Assembly: GCA_036381125.1 (NCBI GenBank)
Contig: DASVDK010000341.1
Coordinates: 1-20,895 of the forward strand
Reading direction: 5' to 3'
DNA from: DASVDK01 sp036381125 [NCBI: Thermodesulfobacteriota bacterium]
Lineage (GTDB): Bacteria; DASVDK01
DNA: 20,895 bases
The notes beneath the pieces are model-generated. The model was not told the origin of the DNA. It did no database searches and saw only the letters and a program-made list of their open reading frames with translations. Positions 6,995 to 12,897 of the stretch are shown here, in pieces. The translations under genes were made by a program, and so were the position numbers. Within the stretch, counting starts at the first letter, position 1. Every line of letters begins with the position of its first letter.

Positions 6995-8676
6995 AAGACC
7001 GGGGTCTCGACGTAGGTGCCGAACACGCCCCTGAGGCGCTCGACGATCTCCCCCATCGTCGCGCGCGCCTCGACCAGCTCGATCGTGACCGGCATCAGGT
7101 TGCGCGACGGGTCGCGCGCCTCGTCGGCCAGGCGGGCGAGGAGCGCATCGACCTTCGCCTGATCGCGCGTGGCGCGCACGCGCCGGGTGCGGGCGATCTG
7201 GCGCCGCTCGGCCTCGGGGTCGACGCGGTGGATCTCCACCGTCTCGGGCTCCCCGTTCGCCTCGACGTAGCGGTTCACGCCGATCACCGGCTGCTCGCCC
7301 GACGCGCGGCGACGCGCCGTCTCGTACGCCGAATCGGCGATCGCCTTCTGGAAGTAGCCCTCCTCGATCGCCCGGATCGTCCCGCCCATGGCGTCGACCT
7401 TCGCCAGGATCGCGTCGACCTCGCGCTCGATGGCGTTCGTGAGCGACTCGACGTACCAGGAGCCCCCGAGCGGGTCGATGACGTTCGGGACCCGCGTCTC
7501 CTCGGCGATGATCTGCTGCGTGCGGAGCGCCACCTTCATGGCGCGCTCCGAGGGGATGGCGTACGCCTCGTCGAGGCCGTTGGTGTGGAGCGACTGCGCC
7601 CCGCCGAGGACCGCCGAGAGGGCCTGGAACGCCGTCCGGACGATGTTGTTGAGCGGCTGGGCCTTCGTGAGGGTGGCCGCGGCGGTCTGGCAGTGGAAGC
7701 GCAGCCGCATCGACTCCGCCTTCGTGGCGCCGAAGCGCTCCTTGAGCAGACGCGCGTAGACGCGGCGGGCGGCGCGGAACTTGGCCACCTCCTCGAAGAA
7801 GTCCTGCTGCGCGACGAAGAAGAAGGCCAGCCGCGGCGCGAACTGGTCCACCGTGATCCCCGCCGCCGTCACCTCCTCCAGGTAGGCGACGGCGTTGCAC
7901 ATGGTGAACGCCACCTCCTGCACCGCGGTCGCGCCGGCCTCCGAGATGTGGTAGCCGCTGATGTTGATGGGGTTGTAGCGGCGCATCCGCTCCGAGCAGA
8001 AGACGATCATGTCGCGCACGAGGCGCATGGCCGGCCGGATCGGGAAGATCCACTCCTTCTGGGCGATGTACTCCTTGAGGATGTCGGCCTGGACGGTCCC
8101 CGACAGCTTGTGGAGGTCGTAGCCGCGCGACTCGGCCAGCGCCACGTACATGGCGAGGAGGATCCAGGCCGTCGGGTTGATGGTCATGGAGACCGACGTC
8201 GTCTCGAGGTCGATCCCCTCGAAGAGGGCGGCCATGTCCTCGATCGTGTCGATCGCCACTCCCTCGCGCCCCACCTCCCCCTCGGACCGCGGATGGTCCG
8301 AGTCGTAACCCATGAGGGTCGGCATGTCGAAGTCGACCGACAGCCCCGTCTGGCCCTGCTCGATGAGGTAGCGGAACCGCCGGTTGGTGTCCTCGCCCGT
8401 GCCGTAGCCCGCGATCTGCCGCATGGTCCAGAGGCGGCCCCGGTACATCGTCGGGTACGGCCCGCGGGTGAACGGGTATTGCCCCGGCAGCCCGATGTCC
8501 TCGAAGGGCGTCTCCGCCACGTCCTCCGGCGTGTAGACGCGCTCCACCTCGAGACCGGAGAGCGTCCGGTACTCCGGCTTCGCCTCGGGCTGCCGCGCGC
8601 GAAACTCCGCCAGCTCCTTCGCCTCCCACGCCTTCCGTTGCGCCGCCACCCGCTTGATCACGTCGGGGTCGAACAT
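6991..8676 (-). CDS. hcmA: 2-Hydroxyisobutyryl-CoA mutase, large subunit (B12-dependent acyl-CoA mutase)
   Basis: This 561-residue catalytic subunit should interconvert 2-hydroxyisobutyryl-CoA and 3-hydroxybutyryl-CoA by a radical mechanism, with adenosylcobalamin held by the small subunit. It is a TIM-barrel acyl-CoA mutase without its own B12 domain (YPTMYRGRLWTMRQ, GYDSDHP, FHCQTAAATL, GGAQSLHTN, IDPLGGSWYVE). Three positions separate it from methylmalonyl-CoA mutase: Ile88 in RQIAG (Tyr there), Asp115 in SVDFD (Ala there) and Gln206 in IAQKEW (Arg there). Ile and Asp correspond to Ile90/Asp117 of HcmA from Aquincola tertiaricarbonis, whose C-terminal ETPVF is also shared, as I recall that sequence. 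The ATG at 8676 has AGGAG upstream. Isobutyryl-CoA mutase (Phe at 88) is a less likely alternative. Confidence 0.9.
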   Translation of the reverse strand: MFDPDVIKRVAAQRKAWEAKELAEFRARQPEAKPEYRTLSGLEVERVYTPEDVAETPFEDIGLPGQYPFTRGPYPTMYRGRLWTMRQIAGYGTGEDTNRRFRYLIEQGQTGLSVDFDMPTLMGYDSDHPRSEGEVGREGVAIDTIEDMAALFEGIDLETTSVSMTINPTAWILLAMYVALAESRGYDLHKLSGTVQADILKEYIAQKEWIFPIRPAMRLVRDMIVFCSERMRRYNPINISGYHISEAGATAVQEVAFTMCNAVAYLEEVTAAGITVDQFAPRLAFFFVAQQDFFEEVAKFRAARRVYARLLKERFGATKAESMRLRFHCQTAAATLTKAQPLNNIVRTAFQALSAVLGGAQSLHTNGLDEAYAIPSERAMKVALRTQQIIAEETRVPNVIDPLGGSWYVESLTNAIEREVDAILAKVDAMGGTIRAIEEGYFQKAIADSAYETARRRASGEQPVIGVNRYVEANGEPETVEIHRVDPEAERRQIARTRRVRATRDQAKVDALLARLADEARDPSRNLMPVTIELVEARATMGEIVERLRGVFGTYVETPVF

Positions 8677-8701
8677 ACGGTCTCCTGCGCACTTACGACA
8701 G

Positions 8702-8761
8702 GGGGGCAGGCCTTTCCATTTTCCCGGCCGACACCGATGGAAAACGTTGAGGCCTGACCCC
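8702..8761. repeat. REP-like imperfect palindrome between the HAD and mutase genes
   Basis: Outer arms of 12 bp (8702-8713 and 8750-8761) pair with one mismatch (GGGGTCAGGCCT on one side, G for T on the other). An inner stem TTTTCC (8719-8724) with GGAAAA (8739-8744) extends the structure around a loop containing GGCCGACACC. The element is visibly richer in A and T than its surroundings. It starts 4 bases after the HAD stop codon and ends 25 bases before the mutase start. Its form resembles extragenic palindromic (REP) elements moved by RAYT transposases. No second copy or transposase is in the window. Confidence 0.55.
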
Positions 8762-8765
8762 ATCG

Positions 8766-9395
8766 TCAGGACCTGATCCCCAGGAGGGGGAGGAGGCCGG
8801 TGAGGTCGGGGGCGTCGACGAGCGGCGGCGGGGCGCCCTGGGGCACCGGCAGCCGCGCGCGGTTCTGCCAGTAGACGGGCATCCCGACGGCCGGGGCGCC
8901 CTTCACGTCGTGTGCCGAGCCGGCCACGAAGAGGACCCGCCCGGCGGGCAGCCCGAGACGGTCGAGCAGCGCCCGGTACGACCGCGGATCGGTCTTGTAG
9001 ACGCCGGCCCGCTCGGCGGACAGCACCAGCTCGAACCGGCCGCCGGTGGCGGCGGCGGCGATGTCGGCGAGCCGCTGCGAGCAGTTGGTCAGCACGGCGA
9101 GCCGCCGGCCGGCGAGGCGCGCGAGGACGCCGGGGACCTCGGGCCACGGGCGGATCTCCCCCCACCTGGCGATCAGCTCGTCCGCCTTCGAGGGGGGCAG
9201 GCCCACCTCGGCCGCCGCCTCGTGCAGGACGTCCTCGTACGAGCGGTAGTTGCCGGCCGCGGTGACGATGCGCAGGGACGCGGTCCGCCACGCCCGCCCC
9301 ACCGCCTCGTCGCCCGCCACGGCCGCGTAGAGCGTCCAGGAGTCGACGAGCGCGGTCAGGAGGTCGAAGGCGACGGCGTCGTAGCGCGGCGTCAC
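8766..9395 (-). CDS. HAD-superfamily hydrolase, haloacid-dehalogenase type II-like, with altered motif I
   Basis: This 209-residue cytosolic protein has the HAD fold. Motif I is FDLLTALVDSW with nucleophile Asp11, motif II is LTNCS (Thr103-Asn104), motif III is YKTDPRSY (Lys134), and motif IV is VAGSAHDVKGA (Ser160, Asp163). The pattern of motifs III and IV is closest to 2-haloacid dehalogenases. However, the usual Gly-Thr after the nucleophile (DxxGT) is Thr-Ala here, so dehalogenase or phosphatase activity should not be assumed. The GTG start at 9395 overlaps the ligase stop (GTGA, 9392-9395). Its position between the CoA ligase and the mutase implies a role with hydroxy-acid or acyl-CoA intermediates, possibly removal of a side product. 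The substrate is unknown. Confidence 0.82.
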   Translation of the reverse strand: MTPRYDAVAFDLLTALVDSWTLYAAVAGDEAVGRAWRTASLRIVTAAGNYRSYEDVLHEAAAEVGLPPSKADELIARWGEIRPWPEVPGVLARLAGRRLAVLTNCSQRLADIAAAATGGRFELVLSAERAGVYKTDPRSYRALLDRLGLPAGRVLFVAGSAHDVKGAPAVGMPVYWQNRARLPVPQGAPPPLVDAPDLTGLLPLLGIRS

Positions 9396-10828
9396 GAGGT
9401 CACCCCCTTGCGGTAGAGGTCCCGGTCGTCGACGACGCGGCGCGCCTTGAACTCGGTCCGCGGGAGCGTCCCCTCGGGCACGAGGTCGAGCCTCGGCCGG
9501 ACGCCGAGGCGCGCCTGCAGGCGCCGCCGTATCTCCACCTCGAGCGAGCGCCGCGCGTCCTCGGCCGCGTGCGAGGCGGCGTACTCCACCTGGACGAGCA
9601 GCTCGTCCATCCGCTCGCGCCGCGAGATGATCACCCGGAACTCGCCGCCGAAGCCGGCGATGCCGCGGAGCGTCTCCTCGATCGCCGCCGGGTAGATGTT
9701 CTCGCCACGGACGATGAACATGTCGTCGATCCGCCCGTAGATCCCGGCCGGCAGGCGCGGGTAGGTGCGGCCGCAGGGGCAGGGCTCGTCGGTCCAGCGC
9801 GTGAGGTCGCCGGAGACGAGCCGGATCATCGGCTGCGAGGTCCGCTCGAGGTGCGTGTAGACCGGCGTCCCCTCCTCGCCGTACGCGACCGGCTCGAAGC
9901 GCGTCGGGTCGCACACCTGCGTGTAGACGAGATCCTGCCAGAGGTGCATGCCGGTACGGTGGCGGCACTCGCCGTCGGTCATCCAGGGGGTCATCTCCGC
10001 CATGCTGCCGGTGTCGATGCAGAGCCCGCCGAAGGTCTCCTCGATGAGCCGCCTGGTCGTGGGAATCCCCGCCCCGGGCTCGCCGGAGAAGACGAGGACG
10101 CGGAAGCCGAAGCTCCGGGGGTCGATCCCCTCCTTGCGCGCCGTGTCGGCGAAGTGGAGGGCGTAGGACGGGGTGCCGTAGAAGGCGGTCGGCCGAAGCT
10201 CCCGGGCCCACTGCACGGCCATCAGCGTCTGTCCGGCGACGCCTGCGCCGAAGGGGAAGGCCGCCGCGCCGAGCCGCTCGCAGCCGGCGAGCATCCCCCA
10301 GGAGCCCATGTAGAGGCTGAAGAACGAGCAGATCATGACGCGATCGGACGGCCGGACGCCGGCCCCCCAGAGGATGCGCGCGTGCGCCTCGCCGATGCGC
10401 GCCCAGTCGCCGCGGCCCACGGCGAAGACCGTGGGACGGCCGGTCGTGCCGCTCGTCCCGTGGATCCGGGCGACCTCCGACTCGTCGACGCAGACGTAGT
10501 CGCCGAAGGGGGGGCTCGCGGCCTGCGCCTCGCGCAGCTCGGCCTTGGTGACGACGGGAAACCGGGCGAGATCGTCGAGCGAGCGGAGCGTGTCCGGGGA
10601 GACGCCGGCCGCCTCCCACTTGCGCCGGTAGAAGGGGCTCCGCTCCCACGCCCACGCGACCTGCCGCCTGAGCTTGAAGAGGACCAGGGCGTCGCGCTCG
10701 GCCGGCGGCGCGCACTCCACGGCCGGCAGCCAGTGCTCGGCCGTCTCGGCCGGTCGGAAGGCCGGGTCGTACCGGGGCGGCCAGACCGACAGGTCCACGC
10801 CCGGGTGGCGCGCGGCGAGGCCCGTCAC
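9392..10828 (-). CDS. Acyl-CoA ligase, PaaK type, probable 2-hydroxyisobutyrate-CoA ligase
   Basis: This 478-residue AMP-forming enzyme of the phenylacetate-CoA ligase group should activate a carboxylic acid to its CoA thioester using ATP. Visible motifs are the phosphate loop [11 protein letters not shown] (123-133), FSGEPGAG, the adenine-binding region [18 protein letters not shown] with its ribose-binding Asp, [10 protein letters not shown] typical of PaaK proteins, the hinge [15 protein letters not shown], and the C-terminal catalytic Lys461 in PRTEFKARR. It starts at GTG 10828, overlapping the stop of the B12-subunit gene by four bases. Known 2-hydroxyisobutyryl-CoA mutase clusters contain such a ligase, so 2-hydroxyisobutyrate is the best substrate guess. 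The substrate call rests on context, while the enzyme class is clear. Confidence 0.88.
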   Translation of the reverse strand: MTGLAARHPGVDLSVWPPRYDPAFRPAETAEHWLPAVECAPPAERDALVLFKLRRQVAWAWERSPFYRRKWEAAGVSPDTLRSLDDLARFPVVTKAELREAQAASPPFGDYVCVDESEVARIHGTSGTTGRPTVFAVGRGDWARIGEAHARILWGAGVRPSDRVMICSFFSLYMGSWGMLAGCERLGAAAFPFGAGVAGQTLMAVQWARELRPTAFYGTPSYALHFADTARKEGIDPRSFGFRVLVFSGEPGAGIPTTRRLIEETFGGLCIDTGSMAEMTPWMTDGECRHRTGMHLWQDLVYTQVCDPTRFEPVAYGEEGTPVYTHLERTSQPMIRLVSGDLTRWTDEPCPCGRTYPRLPAGIYGRIDDMFIVRGENIYPAAIEETLRGIAGFGGEFRVIISRRERMDELLVQVEYAASHAAEDARRSLEVEIRRRLQARLGVRPRLDLVPEGTLPRTEFKARRVVDDRDLYRKGVTS

Positions 10829-11241
10829 GGCCTTTGCCCACGGCGCGCCGCCACGAGGTCCTGCAGGCGGGCCACGATGGCGTCGGGCGGCGTGTCCTGC
10901 GGGAAGACCTCGGCGACGCCGAGCCGGCGCAGCGGCTCCACGTCCTCGTCGGGAACCACGCCCCCCACGACGACGAGGATGTCGTCCGCGGCGGCGGCCC
11001 TGAGCGAGTCCACGATCTTCGGCACGAGGGTCATGTGGGCACCGGACAGGAGGCTCACCCCGACGACGTCCACGTCCTCCTGCACGGCCGCGGCAACGAC
11101 CTCGTCCGGCGTGCGGTGCAGCCCCGTGTAGATCACCTCCATGCCGGCGTCGCGCAGCGTGCGCGCCACGACCTTGGCGCCACGGTCGTGGCCGTCGAGG
11201 CCGACCTTGGCGACCAGGACACGGATGGCAGCGGTCGACAT
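10825..11241 (-). CDS. hcmB: Acyl-CoA mutase B12-binding small subunit (2-hydroxyisobutyryl-CoA mutase beta)
   Basis: This 138-residue protein is a stand-alone cobalamin-binding Rossmann domain that pairs with the large subunit encoded at 6991. The B12 signature is complete: DGHDRG (16-21), where His18 replaces the dimethylbenzimidazole ligand of cobalt, then GVSLLSG (61-67, the SxL element) and VVGGVVP (91-97, the GG element). The length is normal for a separate small subunit. The ATG at 11241 shares one base with the regulator's stop (TGATG), and GGAGG lies 7 bases upstream. The large-subunit residues decide the assignment to hydroxyisobutyryl- rather than methylmalonyl-CoA mutase, since the B12 subunits look alike. 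The two subunit genes are separated by the ligase and HAD genes. Confidence 0.9.
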   Translation of the reverse strand: MSTAAIRVLVAKVGLDGHDRGAKVVARTLRDAGMEVIYTGLHRTPDEVVAAAVQEDVDVVGVSLLSGAHMTLVPKIVDSLRAAAADDILVVVGGVVPDEDVEPLRRLGVAEVFPQDTPPDAIVARLQDLVAARRGQRP

Positions 11242-11900
11242 CACGAGTCCTCCCCCTTCGAGGCGGCGAGCAGGTGGCGGCGCGCCGCCCTGGCGTGCTT
11301 GACCGCGATGGCGCGCGCGCGAGCCGGCTTGCGCCCGGCGATGGCCTCGACGAGCGCGGCGTGCTCGTCCCACGCCTGGACGCGATACCCGGCGCCGCCG
11401 AGCGTCATCGCCATGAGGCGCCGGACGTGGCTCCACTGGCCGCGCATGACCTCGGTCATCACCCGGTTGCCCGACGCCTCGTAGAGCGCCATGTGGAAGT
11501 CGAGATCGAGGTCGATCAGGCGCGGGAGCGAGCCGCCGCGGGCGGCGGCGCGGCCCCGGCCGACGATGTCCCGTAGCGGCGCGGGGTCGAAGTCGCGCCG
11601 GGCGGCCACCTTGGCGGCGACGAGCCCCTCGATGGCCTCGCGCAGCTCGTAGAGGTCGCGGATGGCCTGCCGGTCGAGCGGCGCGACGACGGCGCCGCGC
11701 CTGGGCGTGGCACGGACGAGCCCCTCGCGCTCGAGCAGCAGGAGCGCCTGGCGCACCGGCTCGCGCGAGACGCCGAGCTCGGCGGCGAGCGCCTCCTGCT
11801 TGATGCGCGTCCCCGGGGCGAGCACGCCGGCCAGGATGGCGGCGCGCATCTCGGCGGCGACCCGGGCAGGCAGCGGCGGCTCGGCGGCAAGGGGCTTCAT
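11241..11900 (-). CDS. GntR-family transcriptional regulator (FadR/VanR group, FCD domain)
   Basis: This 219-residue DNA-binding regulator heads the mutase operon. The N-terminal winged helix-turn-helix spans residues ~10-75 ([20 protein letters not shown], then [12 protein letters not shown]). An all-helical FCD ligand-binding domain follows, with acidic and histidine residues typical of its metal site ([17 protein letters not shown]). Such proteins usually sense an organic acid and repress their own operon. The ATG at 11900 is preferred over an in-frame TTG at 11915 because the TTG lies inside the likely -10 box. The resulting 5' leader would be very short. One base overlaps the next gene. 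The effector is probably an acid or CoA ester of this pathway (inference). Confidence 0.88.
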   Translation of the reverse strand: MKPLAAEPPLPARVAAEMRAAILAGVLAPGTRIKQEALAAELGVSREPVRQALLLLEREGLVRATPRRGAVVAPLDRQAIRDLYELREAIEGLVAAKVAARRDFDPAPLRDIVGRGRAAARGGSLPRLIDLDLDFHMALYEASGNRVMTEVMRGQWSHVRRLMAMTLGGAGYRVQAWDEHAALVEAIAGRKPARARAIAVKHARAARRHLLAASKGEDS

Positions 11901-11906
11901 GGATTC

Positions 11907-11914
11907 TGGATCCA
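11907..11914. promoter_or_regulatory. Palindrome TGGATCCA at the predicted transcription start
   Basis: This perfect 8-bp palindrome lies between the likely -10 box and the regulator's ATG, about where transcription would begin. It could be a second half-site for the GntR protein, but a palindrome this short may be chance. Confidence 0.2.
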
Positions 11915-11944
11915 AGACTACGACGACCGGCGCGCGCCGGTCAA
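11915..11944 (-). promoter_or_regulatory. Candidate promoter of the mutase operon (TTGACC-N18-TAGTCT)
   Basis: On the minus strand a -35 box TTGACC (11939-11944, 5 of 6 consensus matches) and a -10 box TAGTCT (11915-11920, matching the key first, second and last bases) are 18 bases apart. Transcription would start near 11908, only a few bases before the regulator's ATG at 11900. The spacer is largely filled by a perfect palindrome. It is the best promoter match in the window. Confidence 0.5.
11925..11942. promoter_or_regulatory. Perfect 18-bp palindrome, candidate operator for the GntR regulator
   Basis: GACCGGCGCGCGCCGGTC is identical to its own reverse complement. It occupies most of the -35/-10 spacer of the operon promoter and overlaps four bases of the -35 box, a position where a bound repressor would block RNA polymerase. 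It lies between the divergent regulator and DUF481 genes and could affect both. The regulator gene next door belongs to a family that binds palindromes. GC-rich palindromes can arise by chance here, so the call is tentative. Confidence 0.45.
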
Positions 11945-11975
11945 GCTAGACTGGCGGGACCCGCGACCCCGAGCC

Positions 11976-11980
11976 GGAGG
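11976..11980 (+). promoter_or_regulatory. Shine-Dalgarno GGAGG deciding the DUF481 start
   Basis: GGAGG overlaps the in-frame GTG at 11980, which therefore cannot use it. The site is 11 bases before the GTG at 11992, making that the better start. Confidence 0.5.
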
Positions 11981-11991
11981 TGATCGATCGA

Positions 11992-12789
11992 GTGCACCTG
12001 TCGCGCGTCCCCATCGTCCCCGTCCTCGCCCTGCTCCTCGTCCTCTCCGCCCCTCTGGTCCATGCCCAGGAGGGACCGACGCCCGCTCCGACGCCGGACG
12101 GCGCCGCGACGCCCGACGGCGCCGCGAAGCCCGATGCCGCCGCGCCGGCTCGCCGGTTCACGGCCGAATCGGAGCTGGGGGCGGTGCTCACCGAGGGCAA
12201 CACCCGAACGACGACCGCCAAGGCGCGCGTCGCCGCGTCCTACGCCGTCCGCCGGTTGCGCGTCAGCGCCGACGCCGACGCCCTCTACGCCGAGGATCGC
12301 GAGCGCACGACCGCCCAGCGCATCGCCGCCGCGCTCAAGACCGAGTACACGTTCACGGACCGGATGTACGCCTTCGCGACCGGACGGTACGAGGACGACC
12401 GCTTCAGCGGCTTCGACTACACGGTGACCGAGGCGGCCGGTATCGGCCGGAAGCTCATCGAGGGCCCACCCGTCTCGCTCGACATCGAGGCCGGCCCGGG
12501 CGGCCGGCACCGGCGCTTCGACGACGGCCGTCACGAGGACGACCTCATCGCGCGTGCCGCCAGCCGGCTCGCCTGGCAGATCGGCCAGAGCGCGACCGCG
12601 AGCGAGTCGGTCCGCGTGGAGGTCGGCGAGAAGGGCTCCGAGACCGAGTCGATCACCGCGCTCGAGACGCGGATCACCGGCAACCTCGCCCTCAAGCTGT
12701 CGTTCACGGTCACGCACCGCACGGAGGTGCCGTCCGACACCCGCAGCACCGACACGGTCACGGCCGTGACGCTCGTGTACCGGTACTAG
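11992..12789 (+). CDS. DUF481 (YdiY-like) outer-membrane beta-barrel protein
   Basis: This 265-residue exported protein probably inserts in the outer membrane. Its signal peptide has a long hydrophobic core (VPIVPVLALLLVLSAPLV) and ends at HAQ. A flexible Pro/Ala linker follows with three near-identical hexapeptides (TPDGAA, TPDGAA, KPDAAA). The rest alternates polar and hydrophobic residues as in a beta-barrel, begins with FTAESELGAVLTEGNT, typical of DUF481, and ends in the aromatic pattern LVYRY recognised by the outer-membrane insertion machinery. Family relatives include E. coli YdiY, described as acid-inducible; others are annotated as salt-induced. The GTG at 11992 is chosen from the ribosome binding site, and a GTG at 11980 would add four residues. 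The function is unknown. Confidence 0.83.
   Translation: MHLSRVPIVPVLALLLVLSAPLVHAQEGPTPAPTPDGAATPDGAAKPDAAAPARRFTAESELGAVLTEGNTRTTTAKARVAASYAVRRLRVSADADALYAEDRERTTAQRIAAALKTEYTFTDRMYAFATGRYEDDRFSGFDYTVTEAAGIGRKLIEGPPVSLDIEAGPGGRHRRFDDGRHEDDLIARAASRLAWQIGQSATASESVRVEVGEKGSETESITALETRITGNLALKLSFTVTHRTEVPSDTRSTDTVTAVTLVYRY
12091..12144 (+). repeat. Three tandem 18-bp units in the DUF481 gene
   Basis: Units at 12091-12108, 12109-12126 and 12127-12144 encode TPDGAA, TPDGAA and KPDAAA. The first two differ by a single base and the third is diverged. They form a linker between signal peptide and barrel whose length may vary between strains. Confidence 0.75.
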
Positions 12790-12843
12790 GTCAGGGCCAC
12801 GCGGGCGAGCCTCGCATGCCGGCATACTGCGCGCCGGCGAGCG

Positions 12844-12879
12844 CCGCGCCGGCCGCCGCGAGGGGCGCGGCCGGCGCGG
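12844..12879. terminator. Strong GC hairpin between convergent genes, candidate bidirectional terminator
   Basis: Perfect 13-bp arms (CCGCGCCGGCCGC at 12844-12856, its complement at 12867-12879) enclose a 10-base loop. It lies in the 108-base gap between the stop codons of the DUF481 gene (plus) and the channel gene (minus). No T run follows on either strand, so it would be a non-canonical terminator or an RNA 3'-end stabiliser. Confidence 0.5.
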
Positions 12880-12897
12880 TCCGACCCCGGGGGTGAG

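Noticed and set aside
6991-8676. Annotation as methylmalonyl-CoA mutase
   Set aside because: The substrate-pocket residues are Ile88, Asp115 and Gln206 rather than Tyr, Ala and Arg, matching 2-hydroxyisobutyryl-CoA mutase.
6979-8757. Plus-strand open frame opposite the mutase gene
   Set aside because: It is an antisense shadow with low-complexity composition, and the mutase has complete family motifs.
11901-11915. TTG at 11915 as start of the GntR gene
   Set aside because: It overlaps the likely -10 box and has no ribosome binding site. The ATG at 11900 gives a normal GntR N-terminus.
11901-11991. Cobalamin riboswitch ahead of the B12-dependent operon
   Set aside because: The gap is about 90 bases and shows a promoter and palindromes, with no B12-box-like sequence. 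It is too short for this RNA class.
12816-12825. Palindrome ATGCCGGCAT downstream of the DUF481 gene
   Set aside because: It is a short palindrome in a GC-rich gap with no supporting context. The 13-bp hairpin nearby is the stronger signal.
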